Shown here one piece after another: positions 27,148 through 35,938 of a stretch of DNA of 64,000 bases; positions within the stretch are counted from its first letter, which is position 1; each line of letters opens with the position of its first letter. This DNA is from Olivibacter jilunii (GTDB lineage Bacteria; Bacteroidota; Bacteroidia; Sphingobacteriales; Sphingobacteriaceae). A program made the position numbers and the translations under genes. Location: contig NZ_LR027853.1 in NCBI RefSeq assembly GCF_900607235.1, positions 193,428 through 257,427 of the forward strand. Reading direction: 5' to 3'. The notes under the pieces were generated by a model. That model was not told where the DNA came from. It did no database searches and saw nothing but the letters and a program-made list of their open reading frames with translations.

Positions 27148-28272
27148 TTAATAGTCGATGATTTGTTCTTGAATACCTGATGGGATTTCCCTGAAGTCAT
27201 ACTTTTGTGTACGCAATTGCGGTTCGAAGCCAGCTTCTTTGATCGCATCTTGTATCGAGCGCGACGTGAATCGATGCGGAGCGCCGGCAGCTGAAACGAC
27301 ATTCTCTTCGATCATAATAGATCCAAAATCATTAGCTCCGGCATGTAAACAGAGCTGCGCCACGCGTTTGCCAACGGTCAGCCAGGAGGCTTGAACGTTT
27401 TTTATGTTGGGAAGCATAATCCTGCTCAGTGCAATCATACGGATGTATTCTTCACCACTTACATTATTGGTGATTCCTCTTACTTTCTTTAATAGCGTGC
27501 CGTCGTCCTGGAAAGGCCATGGAATGAAGGCAATAAAGCCATAGGCTCCTTCCGGTTTTTCGCTTTGGACTTCTCTGATCCATACAAGGTGTTCAAAACG
27601 CTCCTCGACGGTCTCAATATGTCCAAACATCATAGTGGCTGAAGTTGGGAGATTAATTTGATGGGCGGCCCGCATTACATCTAACCACTCTTTTCCGCCA
27701 CATTTGCCTTTTGAAATCAGACGTCTAACACGATCATTTAATATTTCTGCTCCGGCTCCCGGGAGCGAGTCTAAACCGGCTTCTTTTAAGGCGCGGAGAA
27801 CTTCGATATGACTCATATTCTCTAATTTAGCAATATGAGCGATTTCCGGAGGCCCAAGCGAGTGCAGTTTTATGGTCGGGTATAGTTCTTTTAGCTGCTT
27901 AAACAAATTGGTGTAGAAATTCAAGCCAAGATCGGGATGGTGCCCGCCCTGTAACAGCAGCTGATCTCCACCGTATCGTATCGTTTCCTCGATTTTTCGC
28001 TTGTAGGTATCTATATCCGTAATATAGCTTTCTTCGTGCCCGGGTCGCCTGAAAAAATTACAAAATTTGCAGTTAGCAATACAAACATTGGTTGTATTTA
28101 CGTTTCTGTCAATTTGCCACGTAACCTTTCCGTGAGGTACTTGTATTTTTCGAAGCTCGTTGGCTACATAACTTAGTTCAGCAGTTGAGGCGTACTGATG
28201 CAAATATATACCTTCTTCTTTCGATAAGAATTCAAAATTAAGCGCCCTTCGAAGTATTTGTGTAGTATCCAT
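27148..28272 (-). CDS. mqnC: Cyclic dehypoxanthinyl futalosine synthase (menaquinone, futalosine pathway)
   Basis: A radical SAM enzyme of about 374 residues that cyclises dehypoxanthine futalosine in menaquinone synthesis. The cluster-binding motif is C-I-A-N-C-K-F-C. Family blocks are LLQGGHHPDLGLNFY, GLDSLPGAGAEIL, SATMMFGHIETVEERFEHL and GANDFGSIMIEENVV. It resembles MqnC more than MqnE. The frame is open to 28335, but a Bacteroidota promoter at 28333-28363 would put the RNA start near 28327, so the ATG at 28272 (MDTTQILRRAL) is chosen; an ATG at 28293 is a possible alternative. It indicates that this organism makes menaquinone by the futalosine route. Confidence 0.9.
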   Translation of the reverse strand: MDTTQILRRALNFEFLSKEEGIYLHQYASTAELSYVANELRKIQVPHGKVTWQIDRNVNTTNVCIANCKFCNFFRRPGHEESYITDIDTYKRKIEETIRYGGDQLLLQGGHHPDLGLNFYTNLFKQLKELYPTIKLHSLGPPEIAHIAKLENMSHIEVLRALKEAGLDSLPGAGAEILNDRVRRLISKGKCGGKEWLDVMRAAHQINLPTSATMMFGHIETVEERFEHLVWIREVQSEKPEGAYGFIAFIPWPFQDDGTLLKKVRGITNNVSGEEYIRMIALSRIMLPNIKNVQASWLTVGKRVAQLCLHAGANDFGSIMIEENVVSAAGAPHRFTSRSIQDAIKEAGFEPQLRTQKYDFREIPSGIQEQIIDY

Positions 28273-28320
28273 TGAAAATGCCTGATTATACATTGCAACG
28301 TTACTTCCTGTAGAGATGCA

Positions 28321-28351
28321 TTGTAGACCTTGCAAACTTAGCTATTTTTGC
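28321..28351 (+). promoter_or_regulatory. Candidate Bacteroidota promoter pointing towards mtaB
   Basis: TTG at 28321-28323, a 20-bp spacer and TATTTTTG at 28344-28351 fit the phylum's -33/-7 consensus. It overlaps the opposite-facing promoter of mqnC. The next plus-strand gene begins over 300 bases away. Confidence 0.45.
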
Positions 28352-28363
28352 GAGGATATCCAA
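28333..28363 (-). promoter_or_regulatory. Bacteroidota-type promoter for mqnC
   Basis: On the minus strand, TTG (28363-28361) is followed by a 20-bp spacer and TAAGTTTG (28340-28333), matching the -33/-7 consensus. Transcription would start near 28327, about 55 bases before the chosen mqnC start codon. Confidence 0.6.
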
Positions 28364-28683
28364 TCAAGTCGCGAGGTTTACGGTGCGTTGTTTGCAAGCT
28401 ATAGGACGGCCTGTACGGTTGTCTTGAAGAACGATAGCACTACTTGTAAATAGCTGTTCATATTTGTCATAACTGTATCGAAACTAGTTGCATTTATATA
28501 AAAACTGAGACAGTTCCTATAATAAGCCTAAAGAAAAACGTATTTTTGCCGCTGACAATTTAAAACCTTGTTTAAGGTGCACAACAAAGTTGTTTAATGT
28601 AAGATTGAATTGATATGGACCTTACTTTCATGGCGCATTTGACGGAGCATTCATCTTGCATTTTGAACGCAAAAACTAATTAA

Positions 28684-30003
28684 ATGGATAAGAGAGTAGC
28701 ATTTTATACCCTTGGCTGCAAACTTAACTTCTCTGAAACTTCTTCTATCGGACGGATTTTTCAGGATGCAGGTTATCAAACTGTGCCTTTTAACGAAAGA
28801 GCGGATGTTTATGTTATCAATACCTGTTCGGTGACGGATAATGCTGATAAAAAGTGCAGAAAAGTGGTAAAAGAGGCTTTGAAATATTCTCCTCAGGCTT
28901 ATATTACTATTGTGGGTTGCTATGCGCAATTAAAGCCCCGGGAAATAGCCGAAATTCCCGGAGTTGATATGGTGCTTGGCGCAGCAGAAAAGTTCAATAT
29001 CATTGAGCATATTAACGACTTAACCAAACAGAAAAAGGCAATTATACATAATGCACCTATTGAGGAAACCAATGTGTTTGTTCCGGCTTTTTCGTTTGGT
29101 GATAGAACAAGAACTTTTCTTAAAGTACAAGACGGTTGCGATTATTCTTGCACATTTTGTACCATACCACTTGCACGCGGAGCCAGTAGAAGTGGAACCA
29201 TTGAATCGTTGGTTAAACAAGCCAAAGATATTGCTGCATCGGGTGTAAAGGAAATTGTATTGACAGGAGTTAATATCGGTGACTTCGGTATTAGGCAAGG
29301 CCAGCGGGAAGATCGTTTTTTGGATTTGGTGAAAGCGTTGGATGCGGTCGATGGGATTGACCGTTTTCGGATTTCGTCCATTGAACCCAACTTACTGAGT
29401 AATGAAATCATCGATTTTGTAGCCTCGTCCAAGCGATTCGTGCCCCATTTTCATATGCCCTTACAATCAGGATCTAATAAGATCTTAGGGCTGATGCGTA
29501 GACGATATAAACGAGAACTCTATGCTGAAAGGGTAAAAAGAATTAAAAGTTTAATGCCGGATTGTTGTATAGGAGTAGACGTCATTGTTGGATTTCCCGG
29601 CGAAACACGGGAAGATTTTTTACAAACCTATGAATTTCTTAATGATCTAGACATTTCCTATCTACATGTCTTTACCTACTCAGAAAGGGAAAATACGATA
29701 GCTTCACAAATGGAAGGGGCAGTGCCGGGGAGTGCCAGATCGGACAGAAGCAAAATGTTACATATCCTTTCTGAAAAGAAAAGACGGGCATTTTATGTTA
29801 GTCAGTTAGGCAATGAGATGGAAGTGCTTTTCGAAAGTGACGTAAAAGAAGGATATATGCACGGCTTTTCGAAGAATTATGTTAAAGTACGGGCTAAATA
29901 CGACCCTTTACTCGTAAACGAAATAAAAACCGTTCGGCTGCTGAATATAAGCAATGAAGGAGAAGTAGATGTGGAAGAAGTAGAATCTTTTGTTGAACAT
30001 TAA
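28684..30003 (+). CDS. mtaB: tRNA (t6A37) methylthiotransferase
   Basis: A 439-residue radical SAM methylthiotransferase that converts t6A to ms2t6A at position 37 of tRNAs. It has the N-terminal MTTase domain with the conserved cysteines (TLGCKLN, NTCSVT, VGCYAQ), the radical SAM motif CDYSCTFC, and a C-terminal TRAM-like region. The MtaB form is indicated by the sequence KLNFSETSS and by CTIPLARGASRS. Its product is general tRNA maturation, and it heads a short run with the NlpC gene 9 bp downstream. Confidence 0.92.
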   Translation: MDKRVAFYTLGCKLNFSETSSIGRIFQDAGYQTVPFNERADVYVINTCSVTDNADKKCRKVVKEALKYSPQAYITIVGCYAQLKPREIAEIPGVDMVLGAAEKFNIIEHINDLTKQKKAIIHNAPIEETNVFVPAFSFGDRTRTFLKVQDGCDYSCTFCTIPLARGASRSGTIESLVKQAKDIAASGVKEIVLTGVNIGDFGIRQGQREDRFLDLVKALDAVDGIDRFRISSIEPNLLSNEIIDFVASSKRFVPHFHMPLQSGSNKILGLMRRRYKRELYAERVKRIKSLMPDCCIGVDVIVGFPGETREDFLQTYEFLNDLDISYLHVFTYSERENTIASQMEGAVPGSARSDRSKMLHILSEKKRRAFYVSQLGNEMEVLFESDVKEGYMHGFSKNYVKVRAKYDPLLVNEIKTVRLLNISNEGEVDVEEVESFVEH

Positions 30004-30012
30004 CAACAATAC

Positions 30013-30615
30013 ATGCGGCTTCCGATTCAAAATATCACCTTTATTTTGCTAGCGATTATACTGATGGGAATGTTGACAAGCTGTTTGAGCAGACGGCGAG
30101 CTACATCGTCCGTTCTAAAACGTGAAAACTATCATCGAAAGAAGGGAGATATTTTAACAGATGTTTCAGGAACTTCCGGATTTTATGTTAGCTCAGGGAA
30201 CCTGCTTACTGACTATGCCGGTTTATTGGGGGTTGAAACCAGTGAACTGAAAAATGAAAAGCTTTATCGCTTTATAAACGATTGGATTGGTACTCCTTAC
30301 GCTTATGGAGGAACAACAAAAAACGGTATAGATTGTTCGGGATTTGCGGCGATACTGATAAGTGAGATTTATGGTAAAAGTCTTCCGCGAAGTTCGGAGG
30401 ATCAAGCAAATGCCGTTAAAAGAAAATATGAAAGGCAGCTGAAAGAAGGAGACTTGGTTTTCTTTAGTTTTGGAGGTTCGAGCATCAATCATGTAGGAGT
30501 CTATTTGCATAATGGCAGATTCGTTCATGCTTCAACCTCAAAGGGAGTTATTATAAGCAATTTAAAGGACGGTTGGTATTACAAATCTTTCAAAAGAGCA
30601 GGAGCGGTCAAATAA
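30013..30615 (+). CDS. NlpC/P60-family (C40) lipoprotein peptidase
   Basis: A 200-residue exported cysteine peptidase. The lipobox cysteine is C24 in MLTSCLS. The catalytic domain (about 85-200) has the nucleophile C108 in GIDCSGFA and the histidine H160 in INHVGVYL, with H172 as a likely third residue. NlpC/P60 enzymes cleave gamma-D-Glu-DAP or related bonds in peptidoglycan. It follows mtaB by 9 bp and is abutted directly by a small membrane-peptide gene. Confidence 0.92.
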   Translation: MRLPIQNITFILLAIILMGMLTSCLSRRRATSSVLKRENYHRKKGDILTDVSGTSGFYVSSGNLLTDYAGLLGVETSELKNEKLYRFINDWIGTPYAYGGTTKNGIDCSGFAAILISEIYGKSLPRSSEDQANAVKRKYERQLKEGDLVFFSFGGSSINHVGVYLHNGRFVHASTSKGVIISNLKDGWYYKSFKRAGAVK

Positions 30616-30741
30616 ATGAAAGAGAAAGACGAAGAGAATTTTGGTTTTTGGACGCAATATAAGCAGTTTGCAAAAAACGAATTACTGCTATATGCGATCA
30701 TGGTTATAGGAATTGTATTAGGCATCATTTTTTTTGGATAA
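30616..30741 (+). CDS. 41-residue single-helix membrane protein
   Basis: An ATG lies immediately after the NlpC stop codon, with no intervening base, and opens a 41-codon frame: a charged start MKEKDEENFGFWTQYKQF, then a hydrophobic helix LLLYAIMVIGIVLGIIFFG and a stop. The charge-then-helix design, direct abutment and the position upstream of the exonuclease support a real small gene. It is probably a bitopic inner-membrane peptide with its N-terminus in the cytoplasm. No function is known. Confidence 0.6.
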   Translation: MKEKDEENFGFWTQYKQFAKNELLLYAIMVIGIVLGIIFFG

Positions 30742-30828
30742 ATGGATGTTCTTGCTAATAGATATACCAGGCATGATCCCTTTCTACCAACCAATAAAGT
30801 AAATTAGGAATTCATAAAAAAAGAAGAA

Positions 30829-31821
30829 ATGATCTTAAACCTAAAACGCCCATTGGCATTTTTTGATTTAGAAACAACAGGCGTAAACGTTGCTTCGGAT
30901 AGAATTGTAGAAATTTCAATCCTTAAAGCGATGCCAGACGGAAGTGAACAGGTAAAAACCATGCGTATAAATCCGGAGATGCCCATTCCATTAAGCTCTT
31001 CACTTTTACACGGAGTATACGACGAGGACATCAAAGACGCTCCAACCTTCAAGCAAGTTGCACAAGAAATTGCTGATTTCTTGGAGGATACGGATTTGGC
31101 CGGTTATAACTCCAATAAGTTTGATATCCCTGTTCTGATGGAAGAGTTTCTAAGAGCGGGAATTAATTTTGACATTGAAAACAGAAAATTCGTCGATGTT
31201 CAGAATATCTTTCATCAAATGGAGCAGCGTACATTGAAAGCAGCTTATAAGTTTTATTGTGATAGAACTTTGGAAAATGCCCATAGTGCTGAAGCTGATG
31301 TTCGTGCTACCTATGAAGTGTTGTTAGCCCAAGTGCAGCGTTATGACGGCGTTGAATGGGAAGACAAAAGCGGCAATAAATCGATACCTGTAAAGAACGA
31401 TGTAGACGCGCTTCACCGATTTACCAATTTAAATAGACCGGTTGATTTTGCGGGCCGTATCATTTACGATGAGAATGGCGTTGAGGTTTTCAGTTTTGGT
31501 AAGCATAAAGGCAAAAGCGTAGTGGAAGTGTTCAAGATAGAGCCAAGCTATTATTCCTGGATGATGCAAGGTGACTTTCCGTTATATACCAAGCGCTGTA
31601 TAGAAAAAATATGGACCGATTTCCGCAATATACAACATAATAGAGGCGCTAACGTTAAACCTTCAAATGCCTCAGATGTAGCGATACAGCCGAAAACAAA
31701 GCCCTATGGGGGAAATAAACCCTATAGCGGTAATCAACATTTAGATAAGGCTAAAGAGAAGAAAAGTGGCCCTATCACAGAAGATATGCTGAAGAGTTTA
31801 CAAGATAAGTTTAGGAAATAG
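30829..31821 (+). CDS. DEDDh 3'-5' exonuclease (DNA polymerase III epsilon-like) with DUF3820-like C-terminus
   Basis: A 330-residue protein. Residues about 5-170 form an RNase T/epsilon-type exonuclease with ExoI FFDLETTGVN, ExoII GYNSNKFDIPVL and ExoIII HSAEADVRAT. A second unit (about 215-265) with FGKHKGKSVVEV and PSYYSWMMQGDFPL matches DUF3820, a putative quorum-like or nucleic-acid-binding add-on. It may proofread or repair DNA. A weak inverted repeat lies between it and convergent dnaB. Confidence 0.85.
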   Translation: MILNLKRPLAFFDLETTGVNVASDRIVEISILKAMPDGSEQVKTMRINPEMPIPLSSSLLHGVYDEDIKDAPTFKQVAQEIADFLEDTDLAGYNSNKFDIPVLMEEFLRAGINFDIENRKFVDVQNIFHQMEQRTLKAAYKFYCDRTLENAHSAEADVRATYEVLLAQVQRYDGVEWEDKSGNKSIPVKNDVDALHRFTNLNRPVDFAGRIIYDENGVEVFSFGKHKGKSVVEVFKIEPSYYSWMMQGDFPLYTKRCIEKIWTDFRNIQHNRGANVKPSNASDVAIQPKTKPYGGNKPYSGNQHLDKAKEKKSGPITEDMLKSLQDKFRK

Positions 31822-31849
31822 TTAAACTGAAAAATAGTTAGGTAAGGAA

Positions 31850-31895
31850 GTAGTTAAGTTGGAAATAGCAACCGACTACTTAACAACTAAACTAC
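31850..31895. terminator. Weak stem-loop between the exonuclease and dnaB genes
   Basis: Arms GTAGTTAAGTTG (31850-31861) and CAACTAAACTAC (31884-31895) pair over 11 of 12 positions around a 22-base loop, between two convergent stop codons. There is no clear T tract, so it could only be a low-quality bidirectional terminator. Confidence 0.3.
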
Positions 31896-31909
31896 TACTT
31901 ATTTGACAA

Positions 31910-33502
31910 CTAGAAGGGAGCTTCGTCATCCATGTCGTTCATTCTGGAGGGACGCGTAATGATTCCGCCCATATTCCCAAATTCTGACGATGGCATCATA
32001 CCGGCAGAAAAAGGATTATCATCAGTCATAGTTCCTGAGTCCGCAAATGACCCGCCACCGAAATCTTCCTCTAGATCTTGGAATTTAACATATTTACCGA
32101 CAAACTTCAGCGGTACAATGGTCGTTTCACCATGTCTGTTTTTAGCAATAATGACTTCCCCTACACCGGCAGTTGGTCGGCCCTCTTCATCTTCCGTCAT
32201 GCCATAATACTCCGGTCGGTATAAAAACAGTACCATATCGGCGTCCTGTTCGATAGACCCAGACTCCCGTAAATCAGATAGCATAGGCCTTTTTGAGGCT
32301 CCCGGACGACTTTCAACTGCACGACTCAATTGGGAAAGGGCCAGTACCGGAATATTAAGCTCTTTCGCCACCGATTTTAGCGCACGTGATATACTACCGA
32401 TTTCTTGCTCACGATTTCCACCGCCTTTCCCTTCAGCTTTTCCATGCATTAATTGCAAATAATCCACAATCACCATCTGTATATCGTATTGTGCTTTTAA
32501 ACGCCTGCATTTGGCTCGAAATTCAAATACATTCAGTGCCGGCGTGTCATCAATCAGTAAAGGGGCCTCTGTTAATTTTCCGATCCGTGAGTGGAGCTGA
32601 GTCCATTCATGATCTGCTAAGGTTCCTTTTTTGAGTTTTTCCTGTTCTATTTCGGTTTCACCGGAAATAAGGCGATTGACCAACTGTACAGAGGACATCT
32701 CCAATGAAAAAACGGCGACAGGTTTATCATGCAGCACAGCCGCATTGCGTGCACAGGTTAGAACAAATGCCGTTTTACCCATAGCTGGACGGGCAGCTAT
32801 AATAATCAAATCGGATGGCTGCCAACCCGAAGTAATACGATCTAATGCTGTAAAGCCTGAGGGAACTCCAGTAAGCGAATCCGTTCTGTCGCGTAACTGT
32901 TCTAAGTTATTAACCGCTTCCCGCATGATATCGTCCATCTTGCGGGTATCTCGCCTTAAATTGTTTTGAGCTATATCAAACAAACTTTTTTCTGCGGTGT
33001 CGAGCAAATCAAAAATATCCGCAGTATCTTCATAAGCATTGTTTATAATTTCGGTTGAAATTTTAATCAATTCTCGTTGTATATACTTCTGAGATATAAT
33101 ACGAGCATGATATTCAATGTTAGCGGCAGAGACAACTCTGTCCGTCAGCTGTGTTATATAGTAAGCTCCCCCGACCATTTCCAGTGCACCCATTTTTCGG
33201 AGTTCAGCGGTAACCGTCAATAAGTCAATTGGTGAAGATTTTTGAAATAAGTTGACGATGGCTTCGAAGATTTTCTGGTGCGCATCTTTATAGAAAGTGT
33301 CTACTTTCAGAATATCAATAACTGTTGATAGCGCATCTTTTTCAACCATAAGTGCTCCTAAAACAGCTTCCTCTAAATCCACTGCCTGAGGAGGTAGCTT
33401 ACCAAGGCCACTAACCATATTCCCTAGTCGATTTTTGCGCTCGGCAAAAGTTCCTTTCTTAGCGGTATTTCTTGATGAATAATTTTCGTTTTCGGAGTTC
33501 AT
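31910..33502 (-). CDS. dnaB: Replicative DNA helicase
   Basis: A 530-residue hexameric helicase that unwinds DNA at the replication fork. The N-terminal domain contains PPQAVDLEEAVLGALMVEKDA; the RecA-like C-terminal domain has Walker A ARPAMGKTAF, Walker B VIVDYLQLM and the arginine-finger region DLRESGSIEQDADMVLFLYRP. The C-terminal tail after about residue 485 is low-complexity, glycine- and acid-rich. Length is usual for this phylum. It diverges from rlmB across a region with DnaA-box-like repeats. Confidence 0.97.
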   Translation of the reverse strand: MNSENENYSSRNTAKKGTFAERKNRLGNMVSGLGKLPPQAVDLEEAVLGALMVEKDALSTVIDILKVDTFYKDAHQKIFEAIVNLFQKSSPIDLLTVTAELRKMGALEMVGGAYYITQLTDRVVSAANIEYHARIISQKYIQRELIKISTEIINNAYEDTADIFDLLDTAEKSLFDIAQNNLRRDTRKMDDIMREAVNNLEQLRDRTDSLTGVPSGFTALDRITSGWQPSDLIIIAARPAMGKTAFVLTCARNAAVLHDKPVAVFSLEMSSVQLVNRLISGETEIEQEKLKKGTLADHEWTQLHSRIGKLTEAPLLIDDTPALNVFEFRAKCRRLKAQYDIQMVIVDYLQLMHGKAEGKGGGNREQEIGSISRALKSVAKELNIPVLALSQLSRAVESRPGASKRPMLSDLRESGSIEQDADMVLFLYRPEYYGMTEDEEGRPTAGVGEVIIAKNRHGETTIVPLKFVGKYVKFQDLEEDFGGGSFADSGTMTDDNPFSAGMMPSSEFGNMGGIITRPSRMNDMDDEAPF

Positions 33503-33861
33503 AGCACAAATGTACTTAATTTATAATCCCTTCTGAGCTTGAGTTTCTCACAATAGTGAATAACGAAAAATGTTAAGCATTGAATCTGTTCTCGTTAGCC
33601 TGTTAGATATTCACAAATGATGTGAATAAAATGTTAATCATTGCGTAAAGTATTTTAAAATCAATTGCTTAAAACTAATGTGAATAACTTTTTATATGTT
33701 AGTTTAGATGTGCTTAACAATTTTAGGAAAGAAAGAAACAAGAGATTTCTCATGAATCTACGGTATGAAAATTGCGGCTAAAATGAATTAAATATATCAT
33801 AAAAATGAAAAAAGGATATTGAGAATATATTTGGTAACTTGCACGCCTAATTTACATAAGC
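33503..33861. other. AT-rich intergenic region between dnaB and rlmB
   Basis: About 360 bases with no credible gene. It carries three repeats of GTGAATAA and ATGTTA units (33544-33702, described separately), then a strongly AT-rich stretch at 33780-33835. A -7-like TATATTTG at 33826-33833 precedes rlmB and TACATTTG on the minus strand abuts the dnaB start; neither has a good -33 box. Confidence 0.6.
33544..33702. repeat. Iteron-like repeats matching relaxed DnaA boxes upstream of dnaB
   Basis: Three repeat units each combine GTGAATAA with a downstream ATGTTA: units begin near 33556, 33622 and 33680, with spacings of about 66 and 58 bp. In the first two the second element is a 13-mer differing at one base (ATGTTAAGCATTG at 33570-33582, ATGTTAATCATTG at 33631-33643). 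TGTGAATAA at 33621-33629 and 33679-33687 is the reverse complement of TTATTCACA, which fits the DnaA box TTATNCACA. Near-matches lie at 33555-33563, 33607-33615 and 33544-33552. TATTCACA (33608-33615) and TGTGAATA (33621-33628) form an inverted pair 5 bp apart. Confidence 0.55.
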
Positions 33862-34629
33862 ATGCGTCAATTTTCAAAACCCATAAAAAGGGAAAGCAAT
33901 CAAATGGTTTTTGGTATTAGAGCGGTAATTGAAGCTATTGATAGTGGAAAGGAAATCGAATCTTTATTTATACAGCGAGGATTGACCGGCGAGTTATTTA
34001 AAGAGTTGAAAGATGTTTTACGTAATAGAAATATCAGTTATCAGCAAGTTCCGATAGAGAAGCTCGATCGTATAACCCGGAAAAATCACCAGGGGGTCAT
34101 CGCCGTTATCTCGCCGATTACCTATCAAAAAATAGAAGACGTTATTCCAACTATATACGAAGAAGGGAAGGTGCCATTGATATTAATATTGGATGGTATT
34201 ACCGATGTCCGTAACTTTGGCGCGATAGCACGTACTGCTGCTTGTGCCGGGGTGGATGCGCTGGTAGTTCCGACTAAGGGATCGGCTGAGATTAATCCGG
34301 ACGCTATTAAAACATCCGCAGGAGCTCTATATAAAATCGCCGTTTGCCGTCACGAAAGCTTAACGCAAGTAATAAAGTTCCTTCAAGAGAGCGGTTTACA
34401 AGTTGTAGCATGTACTGAAAAAACGGGAGACACTATTTATAAACCCGATTTTAAGTCACCAACAGCAATTGTAATGGGAGCAGAAGATACGGGTATATCT
34501 GACAGTATCATACGGAATGCCGACTATTTAGCCAAGATTCCCATGTTTGGCGACATTGCATCCTTAAATGTGTCTGTAAGTGCGGGTGTAATTATTTATG
34601 AAGCAATTCGGCAACGGGTTAACCAATAA
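33862..34629 (+). CDS. rlmB: 23S rRNA (guanosine(2251)-2'-O)-methyltransferase
   Basis: A 255-residue SpoU (SPOUT) RNA methyltransferase. The N-terminal substrate-binding domain contains MVFGIRAVIEAID; the catalytic domain has motif 1 ITDVRNFGAIARTA, motif 2 IVMGAEDTGIS and motif 3 SLNVSVSAGVIIYEA, forming the trefoil knot that binds SAM. RlmB modifies G2251 in the P-loop of 23S rRNA. The TrmH relatives are shorter, and the length and N-domain favour RlmB. Confidence 0.9.
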   Translation: MRQFSKPIKRESNQMVFGIRAVIEAIDSGKEIESLFIQRGLTGELFKELKDVLRNRNISYQQVPIEKLDRITRKNHQGVIAVISPITYQKIEDVIPTIYEEGKVPLILILDGITDVRNFGAIARTAACAGVDALVVPTKGSAEINPDAIKTSAGALYKIAVCRHESLTQVIKFLQESGLQVVACTEKTGDTIYKPDFKSPTAIVMGAEDTGISDSIIRNADYLAKIPMFGDIASLNVSVSAGVIIYEAIRQRVNQ

Positions 34630-34632
34630 GGA

Positions 34633-35898
34633 TTAACCTGTCATTTCTTTCATTTCTTCCAGGGCCGAGGGGTCATGTTTGTGCTTAAAGAGGAATGAAA
34701 ATAAGAACGCGATCACAAGCGCGTAAGCAGCGAAACAAATCCAGATCTCTTGCCACATCATCTGTCCACCCATTTCGGTAAAATAATGTTCAATCACGTA
34801 GCCACTGATTGAACTTCCGAGGATAGCGCCAAAACCGTTCGTCATCATCATGAACAAACCTTGAGCAGATGAACGGATATTAGCTCCCGTACTTGTTTCG
34901 ACGAAAAGAGATCCCGATATATTGAAAAAATCAAAAGCCATTCCATACACTATGCAGGACAGAATGATCATCCAAAGTCCGCTTATCGGATCAGCATAGG
35001 CCAATAAACCAAAACGCAATACCCAAGCCAACATACTGATCAGCATAACCTGCTTGATACCAAAACGTCGTAGAAAGAAGGGAATGGCTAGAATGAAGAT
35101 TGTTTCGGAAATTTGAGAAATGGATAATATGATAGTGGAATGTCTTACTACAAAAGAATCAGTATAGATTGGATTTTTACCAAAATCGGATAGATAAGCG
35201 TCTCCGTACATATTTGTCAGCTGTAATGCTCCGCCTAGAAACATGGAAAAGGTGAAAAAAAGCGCCATTTTTGGATTACGAAACAGCTTAAAGGCATTTA
35301 ATCCCAAGCGCCCACTAAGAGACGCATTTTCAGATTTCGATTTTAATGGAGGGCAAGGAGGGAGGGTGAAAGAATAAATTCCCAACGTAATTGCAGCGAT
35401 GGCGGAAATATAGAACTGCCCCCCTAAGGCCTTGTTGCCGGTAAGATCCGTCATCCACATAGCTGCAATAAAACCAATGGTACCCCATACACGAATAGGA
35501 GGAAAGTCCTTAATTACATTGTACTTATGTTTTTTTAACAGAATGTATGCAATTGAATTAGATAGGGCTATTGTTGGCATATAAAATAACATGGCCATCA
35601 AAATCACCCAAAAGAATGTTTGAGGATCTTGTACATGAGGTAGGTACAGAAACGTGCACCCGAATAGAATGTGCAAAATGCCATAAAGAAACTCTACATT
35701 AATCCATTTGTCGGCGATGATGCCGGTTAACGCCGGCATAAATAAAGAAGAGATTCCTAGTGTAGAAAAAATAGCCCCAAATTCACTGCCGGACCATTGT
35801 TTATGCTGAAACCAATATACGCCAACTGTAATCATCCAAGCTCCCCATACAAAGAACTGTAGAAAGCTCATGAGCGTCAATCTAAGTTTTATAGACAT
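34633..35898 (-). CDS. Nucleoside permease (NupG/nucleoside:H+ symporter family)
   Basis: A 421-residue major facilitator with about 12 helices. The start MSIKLRLTLMSFLQFFVWGAW, the region ALTGIIADKWINVE and the block YGMAFDFFNISGSLFVE match the NHS family (NupG, XapB). It should import nucleosides with protons across the inner membrane. Its stop lies 3 bp from the convergent rlmB stop. It is followed in the same direction upstream by the bifunctional nuclease gene, 40 bp away. Confidence 0.88.
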   Translation of the reverse strand: MSIKLRLTLMSFLQFFVWGAWMITVGVYWFQHKQWSGSEFGAIFSTLGISSLFMPALTGIIADKWINVEFLYGILHILFGCTFLYLPHVQDPQTFFWVILMAMLFYMPTIALSNSIAYILLKKHKYNVIKDFPPIRVWGTIGFIAAMWMTDLTGNKALGGQFYISAIAAITLGIYSFTLPPCPPLKSKSENASLSGRLGLNAFKLFRNPKMALFFTFSMFLGGALQLTNMYGDAYLSDFGKNPIYTDSFVVRHSTIILSISQISETIFILAIPFFLRRFGIKQVMLISMLAWVLRFGLLAYADPISGLWMIILSCIVYGMAFDFFNISGSLFVETSTGANIRSSAQGLFMMMTNGFGAILGSSISGYVIEHYFTEMGGQMMWQEIWICFAAYALVIAFLFSFLFKHKHDPSALEEMKEMTG

Positions 35899-35938
35899 AT
35901 TTATGTAAAGCTCAGCTTATGTTGCATTTCTTTTCGAA

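Larger units (their letters stand above)
28273..28683. other. Intergenic region with back-to-back promoter elements
   Basis: About 410 bases between the divergent mqnC and mtaB genes. Its left end carries overlapping promoter elements on both strands (28321-28363). The remainder is AT-rich, with a second -7-like TATTTTTG at 28541-28548 that lacks a good -33 box. No tRNA, known small RNA or riboswitch was recognised. If the plus-strand promoter at 28321-28351 is real, mtaB has a leader of more than 300 bases, or an unannotated small RNA starts there. Confidence 0.5.

Noticed and set aside
33507-33514. TACATTTG -7 box abutting the dnaB start, implying a leaderless transcript
   Set aside because: No -33 TTTG lies at the needed distance, so this single element is not enough.
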